In this document: piece by piece, positions 34,570 to 43,305 of the stretch
Layout: each line of letters begins with the position of its first letter
Position numbering within the stretch: the stretch's first letter is position 1
NCBI GenBank assembly: GCA_965200535.1
Contig: CBDAUF010000001.1
Location: forward strand, 1,550,001 to 1,614,000
Direction: 5' to 3'
Origin: MPNO01 sp965200535
GTDB lineage: Bacteria > Pseudomonadota > Alphaproteobacteria > MPNO01
DNA: 64,000 bases
Notes under the pieces: generated by a model
The model's input: only the letters and a program-made list of their open reading frames with translations
What the model was told of the DNA's origin: nothing
Databases searched by the model: none
Made by a program: the position numbers and the translations under genes

Positions 34570-37272
34570 ACGACGGCGACGGCGCCGGGCACCGGGCCGA
34601 GCTACGAGGGCGTGGAGTCTCCCGCGCTGAGCTTCGTGGCCGGCGAGAAGATCGCGCCGGTAACGCTGCCGGCGGCAAGCGGCGGCAGCGGGGCACTGAC
34701 CTACTCGGTCGCACCGGCATTGGCGAACGGCCTCGCCTTCGATGCGGCAACGCGCCAGATCTCCGGCACGCCGGCCGCGGCCGCGGATGCGGTGAACTAC
34801 ACGCTGACCGCCGCCGATGAGGATGGCAACACGGCGGAGCTTGCCTTCACCGTGACGGTGACCGGAGATGCGACGGCGCCGACAGTGACGCTGGCGGCGG
34901 CGGACGGTGTCGAGAGCCCGGTCGCCGGCGCCTTCGGCATCGCCATTGCCTTCAGCGAGCCGGTGACGGGCTTCGCCCTCGCCGACCTGACGGTGGCCAA
35001 CGGCGCGGCCTCGGACCTCGCGGGCTCGGATGCGGCGTGGACGGCGACCGTGACCCCGGACGAGGGGTTCTCCGGCAACCTGACGGTGGACCTCGCGGCA
35101 GGCGCGGTCGAGGACGCGGCCGGCAACGGCAACGAGGCGGCGCCGACGCTGACGGTCGCGGTGGTGGCCCCGCTGCCGAAACCGGCGAACGTGGCGAACG
35201 CGACCACGGCGGAGACGAAGTGGAAGTCCCTCGATGTGACCTTCGACGCGCCGCCCGCCTGGGCGGACTGGGTTGCGGCGAACACCCAGATCCGCGTGCT
35301 GGGGATGAAGGAAGGCGCGAAGCGCACCGGCTGGATGGCGCTCAAGACGGTCACTGTCGATGGCAGCCGGGTGCATGCCTCGACGAAGCCGAGGCTCGCC
35401 ATCGGGCGGGTGTACGAGGTCGAGCTGCGCCTCTGCGGCGAGACCGTCTCGGACGCCGGGTGCAGCGAGGCGTCCGACATGGTGCACAGCGCGACGCCGG
35501 CGTCGGCGACAGCGCTGAAGCTCGCCTGGAGCATCGGCAATATCGGCGGCAAGAAGAACCTGCAGGCGGCCTACGAGATCGGCTACGCCAAGGACACGTC
35601 GGCGAACGAGCCGGAGAAGCTGCTCGCCGAGGTGCCCGACTTCGGTGCGAAGGAGGCGGAGGTGGACGGTCTCGAGGCGGGGACGGAATATCGTCTGTTC
35701 GTGCGCAGCGCGATCGACTGGCAGGGCGCGCGTCTGTTCGCCTCGAACTGGACGTCGGCGACGGCATCGACGGCATCGGATGCGGAGAGCCTTGCGGGCG
35801 AGGCGCTGAAGCGTGCGCTCGCGGGCCAGGCGCGCCAGCTTCTGGAGGACGCGTCGGACGCGATCGGCCGCCGGATGTCGTCGGGCGGTGCGGGCAGCGA
35901 CCTTCTGTCGGCGTTTGCCGGTCTGCTGGGGGGCCAGGGTCCGGGCGGCTGTGCGCTCGAGGACAGTATCGAGGACTGCGTGACCGGCGGGGACAGCAAG
36001 TCCCTCGCGCAGACGCACGGCGGCTTCGGGGGTACGGGTGATCGTTTCGGCTTCGGGGGCAGCGGCGGTACGAACCGTTCGTACAGCCTCTCGGACCTGA
36101 GCGGCCTGATGAAGAGCCAGGGCTTTGCGATCTCGCTCAACCGCCCGCTGCCGACCATGGGCTTTGCCCAGGAGGAGGCGCCGGCCGACGACGCCGGGAT
36201 GCAGCTGACCCTGTGGGGCCAGGGCGCCGGGGGCGGTTCCGACGGTGCGATGTTCTGGGGCATGGATGCCTCGATGGGCGAGCGCTGGATGACCGGGATC
36301 GCCTTTGCCGAGAGCGGCGCCATCGCCGCATCGGGTCTCAAGCACGGGGATGCGCGCGTCTCCGGGTTCGCGGAGAGCGAGGTGACGGCGGTCTACCCCT
36401 ACGCGCGGGGCCGCTTTGCCTCGGGTCTGGAACTCTGGAGCCTGGCCGGCTGGGGCAAGGGCCGGGTGGACAGCCGGTGGACGGGGTTTGCCCCGGGGTC
36501 GGGTCCGGTGGAGATCGATCTCGCCGGCGGTCTCGGGTTCAGCCTCGGCATGGCGGGTGCGGAACAGGTGCTGTACGAGGCCGACGGCCTCAGCGTCTCC
36601 GCGGTCGGCGATGCGGGGTGGTCGCGCCTCGCGGTCTCGGGCGGCACGGCGGACGGTGTGTCGGCGACGGTCACGCGGACGCGGGTTGCGGTGTCTGGCC
36701 GGTATGCGGAAGGCGGTCTGGCGTCGTCGCTCCGCATCGGCGGTCGCGTGGACGGCGGCGACGGCGAGACGGCGTCTGGCGCCGAGGTGTCGGGCGAGGT
36801 CCGCCACGCGTGGGGCCGCTGGGAAGTGGGCGCGCAAGGCCGCTGGTACACGGCGGAGACGACGGGCGCCGGGTTCGGCGAGCGGGGCGTGCGGGCCGCG
36901 GTCGGCCTGCGTGCGAAGGCCGACGGGACGGGCCTCGCATTCGCGCTGTCGCCGGGCTGGGGCGCGTCGGGCGCACAGCAGGGCGAGAGCGGCCTCTTGG
37001 GCACGCTGGACGGCGATGCGGCGGAGCAGGAGCCTGCGGCGCATCTCGACGGGCGCGTCTCGTGGGGCATCCAGGTCCCGGGTCTGATCGCACACCGCGA
37101 GATGCTGCGCCCGTACGCGGAGTTCTCGCTCACCGACGGTGCCTCGCACCAGGTGCGCACGGGCGTCGCGCTGGAGGGCCCGGTGCGGATCAACCTCGCG
37201 CTGGAGCACCGGAAGGACGCCGCCGGCCCCGCCGAACACGGCATCATGCTGCGGCTCGACACCCGGTTCTGA
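34504..37272 (+). CDS. Autotransporter C-terminal segment: Ig-like domains plus beta-barrel
   Basis: The frame stays open from 34327; the first GTG is at 34504 and gives 922 aa, but no ribosome site or signal peptide precedes it. Domains in order: end of the first ~200-aa unit; a putative Ig domain (LTYSVAPALANGLAFDAATR, then ISGTPAA); a second Ig-like domain (FSEPVTGFALADLTVANGAA); the second ~200-aa unit; an alpha-helical linker (LAGEALKRALAGQARQLLED). After these comes a barrel from about 36,080. The barrel has alternating amphipathic strands (YPYARGRFASGLELWSLAGW) and ends in LRLDTRF, with the C-terminal Phe expected for outer-membrane insertion. Without read-through it would lack an export signal and could not reach the outer membrane. 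Confidence 0.72.
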   Translation: MRSTIEHEGARLFASPWVSAAATTATAPGTGPSYEGVESPALSFVAGEKIAPVTLPAASGGSGALTYSVAPALANGLAFDAATRQISGTPAAAADAVNYTLTAADEDGNTAELAFTVTVTGDATAPTVTLAAADGVESPVAGAFGIAIAFSEPVTGFALADLTVANGAASDLAGSDAAWTATVTPDEGFSGNLTVDLAAGAVEDAAGNGNEAAPTLTVAVVAPLPKPANVANATTAETKWKSLDVTFDAPPAWADWVAANTQIRVLGMKEGAKRTGWMALKTVTVDGSRVHASTKPRLAIGRVYEVELRLCGETVSDAGCSEASDMVHSATPASATALKLAWSIGNIGGKKNLQAAYEIGYAKDTSANEPEKLLAEVPDFGAKEAEVDGLEAGTEYRLFVRSAIDWQGARLFASNWTSATASTASDAESLAGEALKRALAGQARQLLEDASDAIGRRMSSGGAGSDLLSAFAGLLGGQGPGGCALEDSIEDCVTGGDSKSLAQTHGGFGGTGDRFGFGGSGGTNRSYSLSDLSGLMKSQGFAISLNRPLPTMGFAQEEAPADDAGMQLTLWGQGAGGGSDGAMFWGMDASMGERWMTGIAFAESGAIAASGLKHGDARVSGFAESEVTAVYPYARGRFASGLELWSLAGWGKGRVDSRWTGFAPGSGPVEIDLAGGLGFSLGMAGAEQVLYEADGLSVSAVGDAGWSRLAVSGGTADGVSATVTRTRVAVSGRYAEGGLASSLRIGGRVDGGDGETASGAEVSGEVRHAWGRWEVGAQGRWYTAETTGAGFGERGVRAAVGLRAKADGTGLAFALSPGWGASGAQQGESGLLGTLDGDAAEQEPAAHLDGRVSWGIQVPGLIAHREMLRPYAEFSLTDGASHQVRTGVALEGPVRINLALEHRKDAAGPAEHGIMLRLDTRF
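35173..35770 (+). repeat. Autotransporter ~200-aa unit, second copy
   Basis: Encodes ANVANATTAETKWKSLDVTF through RLFVRSAIDWQGARLFASNW. The stretch ATALKLAWSIG here corresponds to ATALKLA-stop-SIA in the first copy, which identifies the interrupted residue as Trp. Confidence 0.7.
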
Positions 37273-37279
37273 GACCGGG

Positions 37280-37311
37280 CAGGCGGCGGCGGGGAGACCT
37301 GCCGCCGCCTG
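37280..37311 (+). terminator. Hairpin terminator after the autotransporter
   Basis: CAGGCGGCGGC (37280-37290) and GCCGCCGCCTG (37301-37311) form a perfect 11-bp stem with a 10-base loop, followed by TTT. It starts 8 bp after the stop codon. Confidence 0.65.
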
Positions 37312-37348
37312 TTTCCGGGGCGCTGCCCGCCGCCTTGCCGGCGGCTAT

Positions 37349-37888
37349 TCAATCCGACGGACGATAAGCGGCGAGAGCCTGTTCGAGGATGCCGCGCGCG
37401 GGCTGCGATCCGTCGAGCGGCCGCAGCCTGCGGCTCGCGATCTTCCATCCCTCGGGCGTCCGCGTCAGGGTCCACCTGTTGGCGGCGACGCGGTGGATGC
37501 GAAAGCCCGCCGACTCCCCGTGGTTGGGCAGCTCCCGGACATCGCCGCGCGGGTCCGGGTGGAGCAGCAGCAGATACGACGTGACATACGCCGTATCGCC
37601 GTCGATCGCGATCTGCGGCAATCCGGCGAAATGCGCGAGGCCGCCCTCGATCGCGCGCCGGTGCCCGGGCGTCCGGGTCATCGCGGCGACCGCCTCGTTG
37701 CCGACCGCGCTGTCGAGGCCTTCGCCGCGGTCGAAGCTGCCGTCCTCGGTGTAGACGGCGCGGGTGTAATAGTCGGCCCCGGTATCGGCGCTCGGCGGGT
37801 GCGAGGCGATCAGGTCGTAGATCTCGAGCCTGTCCTCGATAGCGCGCAGGCGCGCATCGAGCGGCCTCTCGTTCCCGTTTCCATCCAT
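37349..37888 (-). CDS. SnoaL/NTF2-like domain protein
   Basis: A 179-aa protein beginning MDGNGNERPLDARLRAIEDR, then LEIYDLIASHPPSADTGADYY, the usual first helix and loop of SnoaL-like (NTF2-fold) proteins. Later strands include GLAHFAGLPQIAIDGDTAYVTSY and RVAANRWTLTRTPEGWKIASRR, giving the expected cone-shaped alpha+beta fold. Members range from dioxygenase beta subunits to isomerases and dehydratases, so function is not assigned. It diverges from the benzoate-CoA-ligase-type gene at 38029 across 140 bp and may serve the same aromatic pathway; that is inference. Confidence 0.75.
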   Translation of the reverse strand: MDGNGNERPLDARLRAIEDRLEIYDLIASHPPSADTGADYYTRAVYTEDGSFDRGEGLDSAVGNEAVAAMTRTPGHRRAIEGGLAHFAGLPQIAIDGDTAYVTSYLLLLHPDPRGDVRELPNHGESAGFRIHRVAANRWTLTRTPEGWKIASRRLRPLDGSQPARGILEQALAAYRPSD

Positions 37889-38028
37889 TCCGATGTCCTC
37901 CGTGTCATGATCCGCCGGTCTGCACAGCGAGCCGCGCTCTCCGGCAGCCGCTCCACCGCTCCATGCTTGCCCGGCGGGGGCGAAAAATCCAAGATGCGGC
38001 CCGTGCGACCGGGCGCCGGAGGGACGAG

Positions 38029-39609
38029 GTGAGGGACAATACCGTACGCGTGGACGAGACCGGGGCGGCGGCCCGGCTGGTCTTTTCCGATGTTTTCAAC
38101 GCCGCCGTCCCGTTCATCGATCGGCACCTCGAGGAGGGGCGCGGGGAAAAGGCGGCAATCCGCACCGTGGAGGGCGAGACCGGCTACCGGGCGCTGGCCG
38201 AACAGGTGGCGCGGACCGGCAACGCGCTGCTCGCCCGGGGGATCGCACCGGGCGACCGGCTGCTGATGGTGGTCAAGGACTGCCCCGAATTCATCGCCTG
38301 TTTCTTCGGCGCGGTGAAGGCGGGGATCGTCCCGGTGCCGGTCAACACCATGATGAGGCCGCAGGACTACCGCTTCCTGATCGAGGATTCGGCCTGCCGC
38401 GGGATCGTCTACAGCAGCGAATGGGCGGAAGCGGTCGAGGCCGGTCTGGCATCCGCCGCCGCGCCGCCGCCCACGGTGCTCCGGATGGACGGCCCGGACG
38501 GGCTGGCGGCGCAGGCGGCGGCCGCCTCCGCGGCGCTCGCGCCGGCGCGGACGACGGCGATGGACGACTGTTTCTGGCTCTACTCCTCGGGCTCCACCGG
38601 GAACCCCAAGGGCGTGGTGCACCGCCACCGCGACATGGTGTGCACCAGCGAATTCTACGGACGGCGGATCGCCGGCGTGCGCGCGGACGACACCGTGTTC
38701 TCGGTGAGCAAGCTGTTCCACTCCTACGGCTTCGGCAACGCGATGACCTTCCCGCTCTGGGTCGGCGCCACCATCGGGCTCAGCGACCGGCGGCCGACGC
38801 CGCAGATGACCTTCGAGGCGATCGAGGCGCTGCGCCCGACGGTCTTTTTCGGTGTGCCGACGATGTACGCCCAGCAGCTCCACGCGATGGAGGACGCGAG
38901 GCCCGACCTGTCGTCGATCCGCATCTGCATCTCGGCCGGCGAGGCGCTGCCCGGCGACGTGATGCTGCGCTGGAAGGAGAGGACGGGGACGCTGATCCTG
39001 GACGGGCTGGGCTCGACGGAGATGCTGCACATTTTCGTCTCCAACACCGAGGACGACTGGAAGCCGGGTTCGTCCGGCCGCCCGGTGCCGGGCTACGAGA
39101 CGCGGCTGGTGGACGAGGACGGCGCGGACACCCCGGCGGGCGAGATCGGCACGCTTCTGGTGCGCGGGGCCTCGGCGGCGCGGCTCTACCGGAACAACCC
39201 GGAGAAAACCGCCGCCACCATGCTCGGCGACGACTGGCTGAATACCGGCGACATGTATTACCGCGACGAGGACGGCTATCTGGTCAACTGCGGGCGCGGC
39301 GACGACATGATCAAGGTGGGCGGGCTGTGGTGTTCGCCGTTCGAGATCGAGGCGCGGCTGATCGAACACCCCAGGGTGCTGGAGGCGGCGGTGGTCGGCC
39401 GCGCCGACGAGGACGGGCTGATCAAGCCGGAGGCCCATATCGTGCTCAACGATGCGGGCGACGCCGGCGCGGCGCTCGAGGACGAACTCAAGGCGCACTG
39501 CCGGGCGGCGCTCGCGCACTACAAGTACCCGCGCTGGTTCAACTTCGCCGACACCCTGCCCAAGACCGTGACCGGCAAGATCCAGCGCTTCCGCCTGCGC
39601 GGCGGCTGA
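38029..39609 (+). CDS. Benzoate-CoA ligase family AMP-forming synthetase
   Basis: A 526-aa adenylate-forming enzyme. The N-terminal VFNAAVPFIDRHLEEGRGEK and the P-loop WLYSSGSTGNPKGVVHRH are characteristic of benzoate-CoA ligase relatives. The later motifs GLGSTEMLHIFVSN, WLNTGDMYY and the C-terminal catalytic Lys region LPKTVTGKIQRFRL are all present. It converts an aromatic or similar carboxylic acid to its CoA thioester with ATP. The GTG at 38029 is chosen because GGAGGG lies 5 bases upstream; a longer frame from 37963 adds only Arg-rich sequence. It converges on the UbiD-type gene, with a shared terminator between them. Exact acid unknown. Confidence 0.87.
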   Translation: MRDNTVRVDETGAAARLVFSDVFNAAVPFIDRHLEEGRGEKAAIRTVEGETGYRALAEQVARTGNALLARGIAPGDRLLMVVKDCPEFIACFFGAVKAGIVPVPVNTMMRPQDYRFLIEDSACRGIVYSSEWAEAVEAGLASAAAPPPTVLRMDGPDGLAAQAAAASAALAPARTTAMDDCFWLYSSGSTGNPKGVVHRHRDMVCTSEFYGRRIAGVRADDTVFSVSKLFHSYGFGNAMTFPLWVGATIGLSDRRPTPQMTFEAIEALRPTVFFGVPTMYAQQLHAMEDARPDLSSIRICISAGEALPGDVMLRWKERTGTLILDGLGSTEMLHIFVSNTEDDWKPGSSGRPVPGYETRLVDEDGADTPAGEIGTLLVRGASAARLYRNNPEKTAATMLGDDWLNTGDMYYRDEDGYLVNCGRGDDMIKVGGLWCSPFEIEARLIEHPRVLEAAVVGRADEDGLIKPEAHIVLNDAGDAGAALEDELKAHCRAALAHYKYPRWFNFADTLPKTVTGKIQRFRLRGG

Positions 39610-39636
39610 GCGGAGGGGCGGGGGGCTTCAACGCAA

Positions 39637-39660
39637 AGAGGCGGCCCGGGGGCCGCCTCT
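39637..39660. terminator. Bidirectional terminator between ligase and UbiD genes
   Basis: AGAGGCGGCC (39637-39646) and GGCCGCCTCT (39651-39660) form a 10-bp perfect stem with a 4-base loop. AAA flanks it on the left, giving a T-run for the leftward transcript. It lies between the convergent stops at 39609 and 39699. Confidence 0.7.
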
Positions 39661-39698
39661 CCGTGTCGGCGCCGCCCGCAGGCGGCGGCAGCGGTGCG

Positions 39699-41276
39699 CT
39701 ACCGGCCCGAACGGGCCAGCGAGTGGACCCAGCCCTTCATGCGGTTCTTCGCGTTGGCAATCTGGCCGTCGTCGAAGAACGTCTTCAGATCGACCTTCTC
39801 GATCGGGTAGACCGGCCGCAGGAAGTCGCTCTCGAAGCCGAACGGCACCGTGGCGTCGATCCCCATGCCGCCCTCGAAGCGGGTGTTGGACGCCGTCCAT
39901 TCCCGGTCGCCGGCGGTCATGCGCTCGGCCGGCATGAAGGTCTGCCCGCGCCCGCCGGGGATCGGGTTGAGGATGTCGGTGTGCGGATTGACGCGGGTGG
40001 TCAGGCACCACATCACATCGTCCATGTCGTAGGGGTCGGTGTCCTCGGACACCGCGATGCACAGCCGCGAGCCCTGCGAGGTCGACAGGATCGCCGACAT
40101 GAAGTTGCGCTGCCAGCCCTCGTCGATCCGGTTGCGTTTCTTGACCTGGATGACGGCGCCGCCCCAGTCGGTCATGCAGTAGGGGATCACCACATCCTGG
40201 ATGATGCCGGGCTGCATGCGCTCGCACAGTTCGAACATCGCGGATTCGCGCACCGTGGTGTCGATATTGTGGTCGTCGAGCGTATGGACGCCGAGCGCGA
40301 AGATGATCGGCTTGGTGGCCGGGTCGCGCATGGTGACGCCGGTGACGTGGAAGGTCGGCGCCTTGTAGGCCTTGCCCATGTAGCCGGCCCATTCCGGGTG
40401 GAAGTGGAAACGGCCTTGGACGCCCGCCTCCTCGGCCTCCGCCGTCTCGTAGCGGCGGTCGCGCGGGTTGACGTAGCCTTCGAGCACCAACTCGCAATCG
40501 GCCAGCGCCAGCGCATCGACCGTGCGCGCCTTGACCATGCGGACCGGCGATCCCTGCACCGCGCCGGCGATGCCGATCTCGTCGCAGCCCTGCGGCAGGA
40601 TCACATAGTCGAAGCCGGCGCCGGCGAGCAGTGTGCAGGACGGCGGCACGCCGAAGCACATGGTGATGGGCACCGGCTTGTCGTCCTTGTAGTGTTTGGA
40701 GACGACCTGCCACATGTGCGAGCCGGGCGAGATCTGGAAGGTGCCGACATTGCCCCAGCGGAAGTTCATGCGGTTGTAGCCGAGGTCCGATCCGCCGTCG
40801 AAATACTCGCCCGTCACCACCCGGTTGCCGGATCCCACGGTGAGTTCGGGCTCGTAGGTGGTGTGGCGGATCGGCACCATGTGCTCGTTCACGTCGACCG
40901 GGTTCTCGATGACGTGCTGCTGGCAGGGCGCCTGGTCCTGCGGGACGATCTCCGGCGGGATCGGATGCGACAGCGCGTGCGCCAGCCGGCGCGTGCGGTC
41001 GGTGTTGTCGGTCCAGCCGAACATCTTGTTGATGACCTCGATGTCACCGAACAGGTTGGTGACGAGGCGGTGGTTGGGCTTGCCCTTGACGTTGTTGAAG
41101 AGGATCGGACAGCCGCCGTCCATCTGCTTCTGGATCGCGGTGAGTTCGAGGTCGGGATCGACCTCCTTGTCGGTCTCGATAAGATCTCCTTCCGACCGCA
41201 GCCATTCCAGCGAATTGCGCAGGTCGTTGATCGCCTCGACGGGCGCGCCGAGGGCTTCTTTCCTAGCCGTGCTCAT
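39699..41276 (-). CDS. UbiD-family prenylated-FMN decarboxylase
   Basis: A 525-aa UbiD-like enzyme. Visible blocks are LRNSLEWLRSEGDLIETDKEV at the N-terminus, GSGNRVVTGEYFDGGSDLGYN and PVPITMCFGVPPSCTLLAGA in the middle, and RYETAEAEEAGVQGRFHFHP with the conserved acidic cluster. These are the features of (de)carboxylases that use prenylated FMN to add or remove CO2 from aromatic or alpha,beta-unsaturated acids. No ubiX-type flavin prenyltransferase is in the window, so the cofactor must come from elsewhere. It neighbours two acyl-CoA ligases, suggesting aromatic-acid metabolism. Direction of the reaction and substrate are unknown. Confidence 0.88.
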   Translation of the reverse strand: MSTARKEALGAPVEAINDLRNSLEWLRSEGDLIETDKEVDPDLELTAIQKQMDGGCPILFNNVKGKPNHRLVTNLFGDIEVINKMFGWTDNTDRTRRLAHALSHPIPPEIVPQDQAPCQQHVIENPVDVNEHMVPIRHTTYEPELTVGSGNRVVTGEYFDGGSDLGYNRMNFRWGNVGTFQISPGSHMWQVVSKHYKDDKPVPITMCFGVPPSCTLLAGAGFDYVILPQGCDEIGIAGAVQGSPVRMVKARTVDALALADCELVLEGYVNPRDRRYETAEAEEAGVQGRFHFHPEWAGYMGKAYKAPTFHVTGVTMRDPATKPIIFALGVHTLDDHNIDTTVRESAMFELCERMQPGIIQDVVIPYCMTDWGGAVIQVKKRNRIDEGWQRNFMSAILSTSQGSRLCIAVSEDTDPYDMDDVMWCLTTRVNPHTDILNPIPGGRGQTFMPAERMTAGDREWTASNTRFEGGMGIDATVPFGFESDFLRPVYPIEKVDLKTFFDDGQIANAKNRMKGWVHSLARSGR

Positions 41277-41463
41277 GGGATCTCCTGTCAGCGTCTCCGT
41301 ATGACCGCGTTTGTCGGCGGCCGGAGCGGTGTGTTGCCGCGTTAATCGGCGGCTTCATCGAGCGGCGGGCCCATCCCGCCGCCACGCGCCGTGCTCTCGT
41401 GCGAGAGGGAAACCCGGGCCGGACGCCCGGATCTCGCGCCAACCTTACGGTTTGGGCGGCAAA

Positions 41464-41486
41464 TTGCAAAGGAAACCGGCGTTTCC
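41464..41486 (-). terminator. Possible terminator after the second ligase gene
   Basis: Read on the minus strand, GGAAAC-GCCG-GTTTCC forms a 6-bp stem (41471-41486) and is followed by TTTGCAATTT. It lies about 70 bp beyond the ligase stop at 41557. Short stem and imperfect T-run make it tentative. Confidence 0.4.
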
Positions 41487-41556
41487 TGCGATACAATCGA
41501 TTGCCGGTTGCCAACGCGGAAATATACCGGCGACACGGGTCCGGTAGAATTTCGCT

Positions 41557-43158
41557 CTACCTCGGCCGCCTTTCCTCCCACAGCGCGCGAAGGTCGGGCC
41601 GGCGCACCTTGCCGCGGTCGTTCTTCGGCAGGGCGTCGATGAAATGGACCTCCTTGGGCACCCGGTAGTCGGGCAGGCTCGCCCTGCAGTGGGCCGCGAT
41701 CTCGTCCTCGGTCACGGTCTCGCCGGTCCTGCCGACGACGTAGCAGACGACCTCCTCGCCGTAGATCGGGTGGGGAACGCCGACCGCGGCGGCCTCGTGC
41801 ACCGCGGGGTGGCGCAGCAGCACGTTGTCGATCTCGGCCGGCGCGATGTTGACGCCGCCGCGGATGATGAGATCCTTGAGGCGGCCGGTCACGGTGACGA
41901 AACCGTCCTCGTCCATCACCGCGAGATCGCCGAGATGGATGCGCCGGCCCTTGAGTTCCTCGCGCTCTCCGTCCACCGACATCGCGGCGACGGCGCATTG
42001 CGGACCGCCCAGCGTGACCTCGCCTTCGACGCCCGGCGGGCAGCGGTTGCCGTCCTCGTCGACGATCAGGAACTCCTGGTGCCTGGCCGGCGGACCGACG
42101 GTCCCCTTGCGGTTGTAGTCGTGCCGGTTGCCGCACACCCAGCCGCCCTCCGAACAGCCGTAGAACTGGAGCAGCCGGATGCCGTAGCGGTCCTCGAACT
42201 GTTGCCAGCGCTCGGGGGCCAGCGGAGCGGTGCTCGAACTCATGAAGCGGAGCGCGGCGATGCTTTCCCGGTCGACCTCCACCGGGTCGTCGAGCAGCAT
42301 GTTGATCACCGTCGGGATCCCGATCGAGAAGGTGATCCGGTTGTCGGCGATCCAGTCGAAGAAGCGGCTGTGCGAGAAACGCCGCGCGAAATGCAGCGTG
42401 CAGCCGGTCTGCATCCACGGCAGCAGGCTCGCCCCCTGGGCGGAGTTCCAGCCGAAGGACCGGTATTCGAGCGTCCGGTCGTTCTCCGTCAGACCGATGA
42501 AGTCGATGGTGGACAGCCCGAACAGCCAGTGCCCGAGCATGTCGCAGACGAACAGCTTGGGCGTGTCGGTGGTCCCCGACGTGCAGTAGATGCTGCCGAT
42601 ATCGTCGGGTGCGTTGTCGATATCGACCTCGGGTCCGGCCGGCGCGGCGGCGAGCATGGCGAACAGCTCGCCGGAGCCCGCACCGCCCGCCGCACCCGGG
42701 CTCCAGTCGGCGAACCGGATGATCTCGCCCCCGACCCCCTCGGTCATGCGCGGGCCGTCGAGCGCCTCGTGCCACAGGGTGAGCCGGGGTCCGATGCTGC
42801 GCAGGATCCGCGCGACATAGGCGATGTTCATCTCGACGTTGATCGGACAGATCGCCGCGCCCGCCCGCCATATCCCCATCCACAGGATCAGCTTTTCCAG
42901 CCGCTCCTCGGACAGGACCGCGACATGGTCGCCGCGGCCGATCCCGCGCCGGTGGAGAAAACCGGCGATGCGGTTGGCCTCGGCGTGGAGTTGGCCCCAG
43001 GTGATCGCGCTCCCCTGATCGAGGTCGACCAGGGCGGTGCGGTCGGGGTCGCGCGCCCGATGGGCATCGAGCAGCGCCCTCACCGAGGTGAAGGGGATGG
43101 CGAGATCGTGTTCGGCGCCGGGCTCGGTCCCGCCCGCGCGCCGGGTCGGCCGGGTCAT
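41557..43158 (-). CDS. AMP-forming acyl-CoA synthetase with altered P-loop
   Basis: A 533-aa adenylate-forming ligase. The C-terminal half is canonical: QFYGCSEGGWVCGN, HLGDLAVMDEDGFVTVTGR, LKDLIIRGGVNIAPAEID and LPKNDRGKVRR. The P-loop reads YCTSGTTDTPKLFVCD, where relatives have SGTTGxPKGV, so two glycines are replaced (by Asp and Leu). The ATG at 43158 has GAGGAG 8 bases upstream; a longer frame to 44109 runs antisense to another gene and is rejected. Family resemblance is to carnitine/crotonobetaine and cyclohexanecarboxylate-type CoA ligases. It diverges from the hydrolase at 43306. Confidence 0.85.
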   Translation of the reverse strand: MTRPTRRAGGTEPGAEHDLAIPFTSVRALLDAHRARDPDRTALVDLDQGSAITWGQLHAEANRIAGFLHRRGIGRGDHVAVLSEERLEKLILWMGIWRAGAAICPINVEMNIAYVARILRSIGPRLTLWHEALDGPRMTEGVGGEIIRFADWSPGAAGGAGSGELFAMLAAAPAGPEVDIDNAPDDIGSIYCTSGTTDTPKLFVCDMLGHWLFGLSTIDFIGLTENDRTLEYRSFGWNSAQGASLLPWMQTGCTLHFARRFSHSRFFDWIADNRITFSIGIPTVINMLLDDPVEVDRESIAALRFMSSSTAPLAPERWQQFEDRYGIRLLQFYGCSEGGWVCGNRHDYNRKGTVGPPARHQEFLIVDEDGNRCPPGVEGEVTLGGPQCAVAAMSVDGEREELKGRRIHLGDLAVMDEDGFVTVTGRLKDLIIRGGVNIAPAEIDNVLLRHPAVHEAAAVGVPHPIYGEEVVCYVVGRTGETVTEDEIAAHCRASLPDYRVPKEVHFIDALPKNDRGKVRRPDLRALWEERRPR

Positions 43159-43305
43159 GCCGGAAACTCCTCGTGCGACGCAGGGCGCGATAGTCATCGG
43201 ACGCCGGGCGCGGGTCAAGCCGCCCCCCGGTATCCGGCGCCGTTCGGCAGGACCGCGCCGGGCAAGATGCGCTAGGCTGCTGCCGAAGGCGGTTCGGAGG
43301 GGCGC

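Larger units (their letters stand above)
31576..37272 (+). pseudogene. Autotransporter adhesin-like frame with two internal TAG codons
   Basis: One reading frame of 1,899 codons runs from the ATG at 31576 to the TGA at 37270-37272. It is interrupted only by TAG at 33604-33606 and TAG at 34324-34326; the three open segments share the same frame. Reading through gives an ordered protein: signal peptide, a Calx-beta-like domain, FN3-like repeats, a ~200-aa unit, two Ig-like domains, a second copy of the ~200-aa unit, a Gly-rich linker and an autotransporter beta-barrel ending in Phe. Both TAGs fall where repeat alignment predicts Trp (TGG). It may be a recent pseudogene or a recoded gene. Ordinary genes here also end in TAG, so TAG is not generally sense. 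Confidence 0.7.

Noticed and set aside
31384..37239. A leftward open frame of about 1,950 codons antisense to the autotransporter.
   Set aside because: Its translation is Arg/Ala/His-rich low complexity with no domain. It follows from GC-rich codon use on the plus strand, where the signal peptide, FN3 repeats and barrel are recognisable.
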